Shown one piece after another: positions 28,042 to 36,075 of a stretch of 64,000 bases of DNA (the stretch's first letter is position 1; each line of letters starts with the position of its first letter). Source of the DNA: Streptomyces sp. WM6378 (lineage in GTDB: Bacteria; Actinomycetota; Actinomycetes; Streptomycetales; Streptomycetaceae); the NCBI RefSeq assembly GCF_001279695.1, contig NZ_LGDD01000235.1, forward strand, positions 1 to 64,000, read 5' to 3'. Under the pieces are notes generated by a model. That model did no database searches and was not told the DNA's origin. It saw only the letters and a list, made by a program, of their open reading frames with translations. The position numbers and the translations under genes are program-made.

Positions 28042-28170
28042 CTACTCGAAGTCGACGTCGGAGATGTCGAGCGAGCTGCAGGAAGAGCTGCTGCTACACC
28101 CCTCGTCCATGCCGATCTCTTCGAGACTGGAAACCTGCTCGTCGACGACCGTGATCTCGATGTCGAACAT
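28042..28170 (-). CDS. Candidate azole-peptide (TOMM/thiopeptide-like) precursor
   Basis: A 42-residue peptide too short for ordinary gene finding. AGGGGAG lies six bases before its ATG at 28170. Residues 1-24 are an acidic leader (MFDIEITVVDEQ near the start, SLEEIGMDEG at its end) like those of thiazole peptide precursors. Residues 25-33 hold only Cys and Ser: Cys25, five Ser, Cys31, two Ser. An acidic tail, LDISDVDFE, ends it. It heads the minus-strand lipid operon and lies beside an operon with YcaO, E1-like and SagB proteins that would turn Cys/Ser into thiazol(in)es and oxazol(in)es. Sequence and context agree, but no homologue was checked. Confidence 0.75.
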   Translation of the reverse strand: MFDIEITVVDEQVSSLEEIGMDEGCSSSSSCSSLDISDVDFE

Positions 28171-28241
28171 ATTCGTCTCCCCTCGTTCGCGGGTGATCTG
28201 GCCCGAACGACACTACGAGAGCCAAGAGAGCGGAGACCATC

Positions 28242-28256
28242 ACGGAATTCCGTAGT
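28242..28256 (-). promoter_or_regulatory. Palindrome ACGGAATTCCGT upstream of the precursor operon
   Basis: A perfect 12-bp palindrome at 28242-28253, about 75 bases before the precursor ATG. With its flank it reads ACTACGGAATTCC on the minus strand. The same 13 bases occur at 38656-38668 ahead of the azole-enzyme operon. A shared activator or repressor site is likely; the LuxR-type protein at 30234 is one candidate ligand. Confidence 0.45.
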
Positions 28257-28302
28257 TAAACCTTCTGAGAAATTGATCCGCCGGGCCCGGTGATCCGAGC
28301 GG

Positions 28303-29529
28303 TCAAGCGGATTTCTCTGATCCGGACGGCGTTTCCGCACCGGCCGGCGAGGATTTCGGACGGCGCCGGTGTCGGCTCAGGAGTACGGCGCCGACCAGCA
28401 CCGCAGCAGCCGCCGCGACTCGGGCGGCCCCGGTGAAACCCAGCCCTTGCATGGCCCAGCCGGCACTGAGCGGGGCGATCGTGAGCCCTCCCGTGTAAGC
28501 GAGCGTATAGAGGGCGTACACCGCGCCGTAGGCCGGTGGTTGCTTCGCCTCGGCGATCTCCGACATGACGGTGATGGTCGGGGTGAGGACGAACGAGGCG
28601 CCGATGGTCACCGCGGCGAGCGCGGCCGCGGTCGCGATCAGGCCGTGCACCGAGCCCAGGGCGAGCATCGCGACGGCGGCGACCACGCAGCCGCCCGCGG
28701 CGACCCGGCCCGGCGCGACCGTGCGCAGCAGGCTCCCCGCGATGGGCGGGGCGAGCGTGGCGGCGACACCGGCCGCGCCGAAGATCAGGCCGACCGCGCC
28801 GACACCGGCATTCTCTGTAGTGAACAGGTGCAGCGGCAGGATGGGCTCCATGAACGCCAGCAGCGCGGCGCCCGCCACGGTCAGGAGCGCCACCAGGGCC
28901 AGACCGGCACGCCCGCGGATCTCAGAGAGCGTGCCGCGCGCCGCGGCGACGGCGCCCTCGCGCGGCACGAGGTACCAGCGGGCCGCGCCATCGGCGACGG
29001 CGAGCACGGCGGCGAGCAGAAAGGGCGCGCGCGGGTCGAACCAGCCGCTCAGCAGTCCGCCCAGGGGTGGGCCGATCAGCATGCCCACCGCGAACGAGGA
29101 CAGGGCCATGCCCATGGCCCTGCCGCGCTCGGCCGGTGCGTGCGTGGCCGCGATCAGGGACAGGCCGGCCGTCCACACCACGCCGGCGGCGGCGCCCTGC
29201 AGCGCTCGCGCCACAAGGAGCAGGGTCGTGTCGTGGGCGAAGGCGAACAGCAGGGTGGCCGCGGCCAGACCGATCACCCCGGCCAGCATGGGCCGACGGT
29301 TGCCCTGGCGGTCCACCCAGGCACCGACCAGGGGCGTGGCGGCCACGAGCGCGGCCGCGTAGACGGCGAACAGGATGCCGACGTCGAGTGGCTCGGCGCC
29401 GTTGTCGGAGGTGAGTTTCGGCAGCAGGGGCACCGCCATGCCGTACACGAGCGCGTCGGTGGCCAGTGCCAGGGACGCGACGGTGAGCGCCGCCGTGCTG
29501 CGGGTTGTCTTCGGATGCTTGTACTCCAT
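28303..29529 (-). CDS. MFS family exporter
   Basis: A 408-residue major facilitator protein with 12 predicted helices. GAWVDRQGNRRP after helix 2 and the antiporter-type motif ARALQGAAAGVVWTAGLSL in helix 5 point to a drug/proton antiporter. The ATG at 29529 gives MEYKHPKTTRSTAAL. It diverges from an XRE-type regulator with overlapping control sequences. Placed between the two halves of the peptide cluster, it may export the product or give self-resistance. Confidence 0.82.
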   Translation of the reverse strand: MEYKHPKTTRSTAALTVASLALATDALVYGMAVPLLPKLTSDNGAEPLDVGILFAVYAAALVAATPLVGAWVDRQGNRRPMLAGVIGLAAATLLFAFAHDTTLLLVARALQGAAAGVVWTAGLSLIAATHAPAERGRAMGMALSSFAVGMLIGPPLGGLLSGWFDPRAPFLLAAVLAVADGAARWYLVPREGAVAAARGTLSEIRGRAGLALVALLTVAGAALLAFMEPILPLHLFTTENAGVGAVGLIFGAAGVAATLAPPIAGSLLRTVAPGRVAAGGCVVAAVAMLALGSVHGLIATAAALAAVTIGASFVLTPTITVMSEIAEAKQPPAYGAVYALYTLAYTGGLTIAPLSAGWAMQGLGFTGAARVAAAAAVLVGAVLLSRHRRRPKSSPAGAETPSGSEKSA

Positions 29530-29559
29530 AGTGAATGTGACTACCATAGTGAATGTGAC
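29527..29559. promoter_or_regulatory. Two direct repeats between MFS and XRE genes
   Basis: The 15-mer CATAGTGAATGTGAC occurs twice (29527-29541 and 29545-29559), 18 bases apart. The repeats cover the MFS start and the candidate GTG starts of the regulator. This looks like an operator for the adjacent XRE protein, repressing exporter and regulator together. Confidence 0.5.
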
Positions 29560-30031
29560 CAAGCAACAGATCCCCCGGCCGACCCAGCGCATGGGGGACC
29601 GGATCAGAGCGGCCCGCGAGGCGCGCGGCCGGTCCACGCAGTCGGCGGCGGCGGAGGCCGAGATCTCGTCGGGCTACCTGTTCAAGCTGGAGAGCGGCTA
29701 CGTCGGCACCCCTTCGCCGCGCGTGCTGCACCGGCTCGCCCAGGTGCTCGGCCTGGACTACTGGGAACTGATGGGTCTTGCGGGATACGTGGTGCCCGAC
29801 GGGGCGGGCGCGCCCTCCGCCGTCGCGGCGGCGCCGCCGCTCGCATCCCCAAGGCCCTTCGCATCCCCGGGGCCCGTCGAGTCGCCCGCGTCCCGCGCGT
29901 CCCCCGAGCTCCCCGCGCCGGACGCTCTCGGCCGTATCGCCGACGCGCTGGAGGGCATCCGGGAGGAGCTGGGGATGATCAGAGAAGCCATGGCGGCGCA
30001 GGAAAACGCATCGCGCGGCGAGAATTCATGA
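29555..30031 (+). CDS. XRE-family transcriptional regulator
   Basis: A 158-residue protein. The N-terminal helix-turn-helix (about residues 10-70) includes RIRAAREARGRSTQ, ISSGYLFKLE and LHRLAQVLGLDYWEL, typical of XRE repressors. The C-terminal half is a Pro/Ala/Ser-rich linker then a predicted amphipathic coiled coil. Candidate GTG starts are 29549 and 29555, both inside the direct repeats; a leaderless transcript is likely. It is divergent from the MFS exporter and probably controls it. Confidence 0.75.
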   Translation: MTKQQIPRPTQRMGDRIRAAREARGRSTQSAAAEAEISSGYLFKLESGYVGTPSPRVLHRLAQVLGLDYWELMGLAGYVVPDGAGAPSAVAAAPPLASPRPFASPGPVESPASRASPELPAPDALGRIADALEGIREELGMIREAMAAQENASRGENS

Positions 30032-30036
30032 CGCGC

Positions 30037-30084
30037 GATCCATGGATCCCACGGATTTCCTTAGGAGGGATCCACGGAAATCCG
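30037..30084 (+). terminator. Inverted repeats after the XRE gene
   Basis: A palindrome GATCCATGGATC (30037-30048) is followed by CGGATTTCC (30052-30060) pairing with GGAAATCCG (30076-30084). They lie just after the XRE stop and before the LuxR promoter. A terminator is likely, though the stem is only 9 bp. Confidence 0.4.
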
Positions 30085-30128
30085 AGGGTCGGGAAGTGAA
30101 ATCTGGCCACCACGCGACTGAGACAAGC

Positions 30129-30158
30129 TTGACAGTTGCCCCACTTCGTATGTTTACA
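30129..30158 (+). promoter_or_regulatory. Possible promoter of the LuxR-type regulator
   Basis: TTGACA at 30129-30134 is followed, 18 bases later, by TTTACA (30153-30158). The -35 is perfect; the -10 is weak. The local AT content is higher than its surroundings. It would serve the regulator starting at 30234. Confidence 0.35.
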
Positions 30159-30233
30159 TGACTCTTGCATATGCGCGTCCGTGATCGTCTTTATTTCCGC
30201 CTCGGTCCCCGCATTCCTGTATCGGAAGGGATT

Positions 30234-30893
30234 ATGGCCTTCGAATTGTCTTCACCGAATTGTGTGACGACGGACAGAGACGAATGTGCGGTGGTGCTCG
30301 TGGGCTGGTGGAAGGCGGCCGAACGATTACCTTCGGGCAGCATCCTGCAGGGAAGAATGGAGATCCATCAGTGCGCGGACTCCGATCTGTTGGCCGCCAC
30401 CATCCATGCCGTCCAGGCCGAATGGATGCTGGTGGGTGAACAGATCGACGACAGCGAGATCCACCGCGCCTTCTCCCGGGCGAAGGCGATCCGGGAGGAC
30501 CTGAAGCTGGCGATCCTCGGCCCCCGTCGTGACTGGCGCCGCTGCGAACGCTGGCAGCGGCGCGGCTGTCGGGTCTACCTGGAGGACACCGCCGACCTGC
30601 ACCGCACGGCCGAGGCGATCCGCATCGCTCACGAACTCGGAGTCAACGTCACCGACCGCAGCTTCTTCCAACTGCTCCAGGAACGTTCCACCGGCCCCGC
30701 CCCGCACCTCACCCGGCGCGAGCACGAAGTCCTCGATCTGCTCCGGCGCGGCCTGCGCAACCAGGACATCGCCCACGCCCTGCACGTCACCGAGAACACC
30801 GTCGAGTACCACGTACGCCACCTGCTGTCGAAGTTCGGCGCCCGCAGCCGACTGGAGGCGGTGGAACGTGCCTCCGCGTTCGGACTCGTCTGA
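30234..30893 (+). CDS. LuxR-type regulator with a TTA codon
   Basis: A 219-residue protein. The C-terminal 65 residues are a LuxR/GerE helix-turn-helix (LTRREHEVLDLLRRGLRNQDIA, ENTVEYHVRHLLSKFGARSR). The N-terminal part is not a recognisable receiver domain and lacks the acidic pocket. A TTA codon at 30327-30329 makes translation dependent on the bldA tRNA, a hallmark of streptomycete pathway-specific activators. The ATG at 30234 has GGAAGGG close upstream; an in-frame ATG at 30171 is an alternative. It lies between the two cluster operons and is the best candidate activator. Confidence 0.8.
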   Translation: MAFELSSPNCVTTDRDECAVVLVGWWKAAERLPSGSILQGRMEIHQCADSDLLAATIHAVQAEWMLVGEQIDDSEIHRAFSRAKAIREDLKLAILGPRRDWRRCERWQRRGCRVYLEDTADLHRTAEAIRIAHELGVNVTDRSFFQLLQERSTGPAPHLTRREHEVLDLLRRGLRNQDIAHALHVTENTVEYHVRHLLSKFGARSRLEAVERASAFGLV

Positions 30894-30958
30894 CCGCGGC
30901 ACAACGTCGCGGGCCGCGGCAGGAACCCACAGACCGCGGTCGGGCGGTGCCTCCCCCG

Positions 30959-32065
30959 TCACCGCTCGGCCGCACCCACCATCCGGACCTCGATCAACCG
31001 CTCCGGCGCGAGCAGGTCCCGGGCGACGGCGCTCACCTCCGTACCGCTCACCGCCGCCAACGCCGCTGGATAGCCGTCGAGTTCGGCCTGCCCCAGGCCC
31101 GCCACCCGATACGCGACGAGCCGCTCGGCCAGGGCCCGCTCCGACTGGAGCGCCCGATACCGCTGGACGATCAGCCGCTCTTTCGCCGCCCTGAGCAGAC
31201 CGGGCGCCACCGCGGCCCGGCCCAATTCCTCCAGCGCCGCGCGCACGCACCCGGCGACCTCGTCCAGCGCCTCGGGCCGGCATCCGGCGAAACACATGCC
31301 GTACCCGCCCTCGGCGAGTTCCCGGCTGAACGCCGCGACGGAATAGGTCAGTTGACGCTCCTTGCGCAGCACCCGGTCGAGGATGCCCTCCCTGCCGCCC
31401 AGGAGGGCCCAGGCGAGGTGCAGGGCGGACTTCCGGCCGGAGGACAGGGGGACGCCCGGCGTGCCGAGGAGGTAGTGGGAGCGGGGCCCTTCGATCGGGA
31501 CGGTCCTAGGCGCGAGGGCGGGGGCGGTATCGAAGGGCTGGAACGCGGGGCGCTCCCCGAGCAGTTCAGCCGCGGCCGCCTCGACCTCCCGGTCATCGGC
31601 CGTCCGGATGCGGCGCACGCGCTCCTCATGGACGACGCCGTACCGGTGCCGCTCCCCGAACAGCGCCCGCCGGACCAGGTCGGGGCCGCGTTCGCCGGAC
31701 GACGACCGGACCAGGCATTCGGCGCGCAGCCGGTCAAGGAGTCCGGCATCCACGGCCGACCCTTCCCTCGGAAACCAGTCGGGCAGAGAACGCAACAACT
31801 CCCTCTCGCTGCCCAGGACTTCGGCGGTGACCCCGGCGAAGTCGGCCGTCACCACGGGTTCCACCCGGCAGACCAGCCCCTCCGCCCGCGCGGCCCGGGC
31901 CACCGCCCGCGCCCACCTCGCGGCGACCAGGGGCGCGGCCAGCAGTGCGGGCCTGGAGACTCCGGCGAGCGGCACGGCCAGACTCGCCGCTGCGACGGGG
32001 CCCGCGGGACCCTCGGGCAGGGCGAAGACAAGATGCGGCGCGGCTGCCGCGCCACGGTCGTTCAT
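30959..32065 (-). CDS. M16 peptidase-like subunit, non-catalytic (R/Y type)
   Basis: A 368-residue protein related to M16B peptidases but without a HxxEH zinc motif. It keeps the second-subunit signature RKERQLTYSVAA, in which an Arg and Tyr bind substrate in heterodimeric M16 enzymes. It is the last gene of the azole operon; its ATG at 32065 overlaps the stop of the catalytic subunit gene (ATGA). It probably forms a heterodimer with that subunit to remove the leader peptide. Confidence 0.75.
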   Translation of the reverse strand: MNDRGAAAAPHLVFALPEGPAGPVAAASLAVPLAGVSRPALLAAPLVAARWARAVARAARAEGLVCRVEPVVTADFAGVTAEVLGSERELLRSLPDWFPREGSAVDAGLLDRLRAECLVRSSSGERGPDLVRRALFGERHRYGVVHEERVRRIRTADDREVEAAAAELLGERPAFQPFDTAPALAPRTVPIEGPRSHYLLGTPGVPLSSGRKSALHLAWALLGGREGILDRVLRKERQLTYSVAAFSRELAEGGYGMCFAGCRPEALDEVAGCVRAALEELGRAAVAPGLLRAAKERLIVQRYRALQSERALAERLVAYRVAGLGQAELDGYPAALAAVSGTEVSAVARDLLAPERLIEVRMVGAAER

Positions 32066-33138
32066 CCGAGCTCCTGCGCGAACCAGCCCCGCCACTGAGT
32101 GAGCACGGCAGCGACCTCCTCCACGGAACCGGCGGTCAACTCGCCCACGAGCGGCTCGGCGTACCGGCGGGCGACCGCCTCGACATCGCCCTCCGCCCGC
32201 AGCCGGGGGATGAGCACCGAGGCCCGCAGCCAGTCCGCCCCACCCGGCGCGGTGAGCCGCACGCGGGTGGCCGCGAGGGCGTTCAGGAGCGCCTGACGCG
32301 CGGGCCGCGCCCCCGATGCCGCCATCAGGGCCCACACGCACAGCCACCCTCGCAGCGGCAGAGTCTGTACGACCAGACCGGTCGCCGCCTTGACGGCATC
32401 GCAGGCCAGAACGGAAACCGCCGACGCGGCCCCCGGACGCGCCACGGCGACCCCGGACGCGGACCCGTATGTCACCTCGGCGCCCGGTGACGCGGGCTGT
32501 ACGAGTGGGTGGGGCGCACGGACCGGTAGGCCCGGCCCCCACTCCGAGACCATCGAGGTCACCTCGGGCACCAGCTCGGCCGCTCCGTCCGTCACGATCA
32601 CGAGGGTCGCGTCCCGCGGGTCGTACCACCTCCGATGGGCGTCACGCAGTGGTCGCGGGGTGAGCGCGTCGAGCACCCGCGCGCTCCCGAGCACCGGGTG
32701 TGCGCACGACGTCCCCGACCACAACGCCCCGAGCAACGCCTCCCGGAGCTGCCAGGAGGGATCGGCGCAGCGCTCCGCGCGCTCCTCCCGGATCGCGGTG
32801 ACCTCGGCGCTCAACTCCCGTACGGATACGTCCAGTTCATTGAAGATCCGGCCCAGGGCGCGCACCGCCGTGAGCGTGTCCGCCCGTCGCACCACCGTGT
32901 CGTACACCGTCGCCTCCCTGCCGGTGCGGGCCGACATCGGCACACCGTCACCGACCAGACCCCCCGCCAACGAGCAGCGCACGACGAGGTGTTCGAGCGC
33001 ATGGGCCGTTCCTTCGGCGCCGGGCGACTCGTCGGCGCTGCCCACCGGCAGGCGCAGCAGCACCGCCGCGAGCGGGGATCCGCGGTGGGGAACGGCGATC
33101 AGCCGGAGACCGGAGGGGGTCACCCGCAGGTCCGTCAC
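32062..33138 (-). CDS. M16 peptidase-like subunit, catalytic
   Basis: A 358-residue M16B-type zinc peptidase. The inverted zinc motif HALEH (HxxEH) is at residues 46-50, and further acidic residues lie near residue 120 (EVTAIREERAE), as in the family. The GTG at 33138 overlaps the preceding stop. M16 pairs process peptides in several RiPP pathways (for example PqqF/PqqG and AlbE/AlbF), so leader or follower removal from the precursor at 28.1 kb is the likely job. Confidence 0.8.
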   Translation of the reverse strand: MTDLRVTPSGLRLIAVPHRGSPLAAVLLRLPVGSADESPGAEGTAHALEHLVVRCSLAGGLVGDGVPMSARTGREATVYDTVVRRADTLTAVRALGRIFNELDVSVRELSAEVTAIREERAERCADPSWQLREALLGALWSGTSCAHPVLGSARVLDALTPRPLRDAHRRWYDPRDATLVIVTDGAAELVPEVTSMVSEWGPGLPVRAPHPLVQPASPGAEVTYGSASGVAVARPGAASAVSVLACDAVKAATGLVVQTLPLRGWLCVWALMAASGARPARQALLNALAATRVRLTAPGGADWLRASVLIPRLRAEGDVEAVARRYAEPLVGELTAGSVEEVAAVLTQWRGWFAQELG

Positions 33139-33896
33139 GGCGCGCTCTGCACCGTCACCAGCGTCTGCGCGAGGAAGCGGTCCTGTTCGTCCACCGCGAT
33201 GAGGACCCAATCCCCGCACGCGAGCAGCGGGTTGTCATCGAGCGGCAGGTCGAGATGGACCTCCGGATGCCGCGGTGAGCACGTCAGCTCCACCCGCTCG
33301 ATCCAGCCCATGCCCTGCCGGGCGAGGGCAACCGTGACCGGCTCGGTGAGACCGGTCAGGCCGACGGTGAAGCGCAGGACGCGGCGGCCGGTGTCGTCCA
33401 CCGTCTCCGTCAGGTCGGCCCGGCCGAGGTGGAGCGGAGAGACGTATCGCTGGGTGAACGGGTACGGGGTGGTGCGTCCGTCCTTGTCGAAGACGATCGC
33501 GTGCACCGCGAGCAGCCTGTTCTCGGCGTCGTACACCGAGGCGTGGCAGTAGTCGCGCTCCCGGCCGTCGAAGAGGACCAGCAGATCCGTCGTGACCTCG
33601 GGACTCTCCGGAGTGACCACGTGGAAGCGCTCCCGGGTCTCCTCGCCGTCGACGAAGAAGAACTTGTGGGTGAGCATGGCCGGTCCGCCGAGCCCGTCGA
33701 CCTTGGAGGAGAAGCGCAGCCGGACGCCGGAGCCGACCGCCTCGCCGGACACCGAGCAGTGCACCGGCGCTTGGCCCGACGGCAGGCAGCGGCTTGTGAT
33801 GTGACGTGCGTACGCCTCGGGGATCAGGGAGGTGGAGGCGAAGTCCTCCTTGCGGACCACCGCCAGGGACGGGACGGCGACGAAACGGGCTGCCAT
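33135..33896 (-). CDS. Unrecognised protein of the azole operon
   Basis: A 253-residue protein, probably cytoplasmic: no signal peptide or membrane segment. The sequence alternates hydrophobic and polar residues, suggesting a mostly beta structure. I cannot assign a family. It starts 10 bases after the cyclodehydratase stop, and its own stop overlaps the M16 gene start. Tight coupling means it belongs to the pathway, perhaps as a binding or tailoring protein. Confidence 0.7.
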   Translation of the reverse strand: MAARFVAVPSLAVVRKEDFASTSLIPEAYARHITSRCLPSGQAPVHCSVSGEAVGSGVRLRFSSKVDGLGGPAMLTHKFFFVDGEETRERFHVVTPESPEVTTDLLVLFDGRERDYCHASVYDAENRLLAVHAIVFDKDGRTTPYPFTQRYVSPLHLGRADLTETVDDTGRRVLRFTVGLTGLTEPVTVALARQGMGWIERVELTCSPRHPEVHLDLPLDDNPLLACGDWVLIAVDEQDRFLAQTLVTVQSAP

Positions 33897-33906
33897 GGCA
33901 GGTCTC

Positions 33907-36075
33907 CTAGGGGAGCGGGTGCGGATACGGGTTGTCCGGGGCCGAGTCGAAGCCCAGCTTGCGTACGACCGTGTGGAGCCGGGGGTTGCCGAGCAACCGG
34001 AACCGGTGGGCGCCCGAGAGGTGCTGCAGCCCGGGCACGAGGACGCGGACGACGTGCACGCCGAGCCGCCGGGTGTCGGGGGTCGTCAGGTCGACGACGT
34101 AGGTGTGCAGCCCGATCGAGGCGAGCTCCTTGACGATCAGGTCGACGTCGTCCCCGGCTGCCGCCGGGAGGTCCTCAGGGGCCGGTCGAGCTGGGCGGTC
34201 GCAGGGCGTGGGCACGCTCGGATGGACGAGGAAGCCCGCGCGCGGCCGCAGTTCGGGGTGCCGGGTGTAGAGGATGGCGTGCTTGTTGAACTCGTCGACC
34301 TGGTCGAAGCCGGAGGCGGCGTCGAAGCCCTCGTACGCCTTGACCAGGCGCCGCACGTACGTCAGGCCCTGGGCGGCCTCCAGGAACGCCTTCTCGACGG
34401 CCCGGACGGGGGAGCGGCGGCAGGCGGCCCCGAAGGAGAGGACGGGCCCACCGGCGCCGCGGTGGTCCATGACGGCGACGACGACCGGCGGGGTGAGATC
34501 GAGGGACACGTCGTAGAAGGAGACGCGCCAGCCGGACGCACCGGACAGGTGGTAGCTGACCTGGGACGAGGCGGCGACGACCTCTTCGGGGACCGGGCGC
34601 GGCGGCAGCCGGTGCAGCCAGGAGATCGCGAGGGCGTCCCGTTCGACGATCTCGCTCAAGCCGCCGAGGACCGCGTCCGCGAAGGTGGGCCCGGCCGCCA
34701 GGCCCGTGGAGATCGACGCCGCGATCGGCGCCTCCTCCTTCGCGCGGCGGTAGTACAGGTACACCTGGGAGGCCGGTACCCAGCACGGCGCCCCGTCCGC
34801 CCAGCGGGTCGCGCGCACCCAGCGCACCCGGGTGTCCTCGGTGAACGGCGCGAACGGGAAGCCGGGGGAGGCGTACTGCTCGGCGCTGAAGAGACCGAAC
34901 GCGTCCGGCGCGACCGCCTCCTCGCCCAACTGCGCGTACGACGCCGTCCGCAGCCGCGACGAGCGGTACAGCCCCGCCGCACAGCGCTCCAGGGACTCCC
35001 CGATCGCCGCGTTCAGGGCCTCCTTCTTGGCGAACCCGGCGCCCCCGTTGCGGACCACGCCCAGGTTCGGGCGCAGCAACGACAGGTCGGGGGAGGTGCT
35101 GCCGGCCAGGTAGATCGCGGGCCCGCTCTCGGCCCGGCGCACGGAGACCGTGTGTACGGCGCCGACCTTGTCGTCGACGGCCGCGGTGAGCGGCGCCGCG
35201 GCCTCGGTCCCGGCGTTCTCGCGGCCCCCGCAGACCGGGCACGTCGGTACCGGCAGCACGAAACGGGTGGTCTCGCCGCCGTCCTCGTCCAGCCAGAGCA
35301 GCTCACCCGGCGGGTCGTCATCGCGCCGCTCCAGCCAGGCCGTCGCCCGCCGCGCCACCGCGCCGGCCAGCCGGGCCGCGGTCCAGGGCGGCACCCGCCG
35401 GTCCAGGGCGGGCGTCCCGGACGCGGCCAGGGAGGCGGTGTAGGCGCTCCACACCGGCCCGTGCACGGAGTTGGAGAAGATCCGGGTACGCAGACAGGCG
35501 TAGCAGGCGACCGTACGCCCCGGCGACCAGAGCGGTCCCGCGAACGCGGCGCCGCCCGGGAGGAGGCCGAAGAACAGGCAGGGCAGATCCTCGCGCACGC
35601 ACCGCTCGTTCACCGCCGCGGCGCCCGGGTCGAAGACGGAGGCGGTGGCCGTGATGAGCAGATCGGCAGCGCGGGACGGCGGCTGCGCCGGGTCGCCGAG
35701 GTCGTGCACCGCCACCCGCGTCCGACCCAGTACGGCCACGAGGTCGCAGGTGAGCTCGGTGGGCCCGAGCACCGCGACCGACCCGGTGCCCGGCGGCCGA
35801 TCGCCCCGCGCGTACTCGACGATCCGCTGTTCCCGCAGCCCTTCGAGCAGCTCAAGGACCCGCGTGCGCGGCACCTCGGGGGAGAGGGCCGCGGCGATGT
35901 CGGCGGCCCTGGCAGGCTCGGCGAGCCGGGGCAGCAGGTGGTCGGCGAGCAGCCGCAGGCCGCTGCCGTGCAGCCGGCGCACGCCACCGGGTGCTTCCAC
36001 GAAGCCACTGTGGTCGTCCTGGAGGTGCAGCCGGACATCGGGAACGAGCCGGATGACGCTGTCTTCCCTGATCAT
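33907..36075 (-). CDS. E1-like/YcaO azoline cyclodehydratase fusion
   Basis: A 722-residue TOMM cyclodehydratase. The N-terminal part (about 1-290) is E1/ThiF-like with a zinc site made by CYACLR and CPVCGG. The C-terminal part (about 310-722) is a YcaO ATP-dependent domain. It keeps ESLERCAAG, GLSEIVERDA and LSFGAACRRSPVRAVEKAF, and ends PYPHPLP, which supplies the PxPxP C-terminus needed for azoline formation. It should cyclise Cys and Ser of the precursor. The ATG at 36075 overlaps the dehydrogenase stop (ATGA). Confidence 0.88.
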   Translation of the reverse strand: MIREDSVIRLVPDVRLHLQDDHSGFVEAPGGVRRLHGSGLRLLADHLLPRLAEPARAADIAAALSPEVPRTRVLELLEGLREQRIVEYARGDRPPGTGSVAVLGPTELTCDLVAVLGRTRVAVHDLGDPAQPPSRAADLLITATASVFDPGAAAVNERCVREDLPCLFFGLLPGGAAFAGPLWSPGRTVACYACLRTRIFSNSVHGPVWSAYTASLAASGTPALDRRVPPWTAARLAGAVARRATAWLERRDDDPPGELLWLDEDGGETTRFVLPVPTCPVCGGRENAGTEAAAPLTAAVDDKVGAVHTVSVRRAESGPAIYLAGSTSPDLSLLRPNLGVVRNGGAGFAKKEALNAAIGESLERCAAGLYRSSRLRTASYAQLGEEAVAPDAFGLFSAEQYASPGFPFAPFTEDTRVRWVRATRWADGAPCWVPASQVYLYYRRAKEEAPIAASISTGLAAGPTFADAVLGGLSEIVERDALAISWLHRLPPRPVPEEVVAASSQVSYHLSGASGWRVSFYDVSLDLTPPVVVAVMDHRGAGGPVLSFGAACRRSPVRAVEKAFLEAAQGLTYVRRLVKAYEGFDAASGFDQVDEFNKHAILYTRHPELRPRAGFLVHPSVPTPCDRPARPAPEDLPAAAGDDVDLIVKELASIGLHTYVVDLTTPDTRRLGVHVVRVLVPGLQHLSGAHRFRLLGNPRLHTVVRKLGFDSAPDNPYPHPLP

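Noticed and set aside
21416..28170. Operon as a plain olefin (OleABCD) pathway
   Set aside because: There is no OleB-type hydrolase, the AMP ligase is FAAL-like rather than OleC-like, and a carrier protein and aminotransferase are present.
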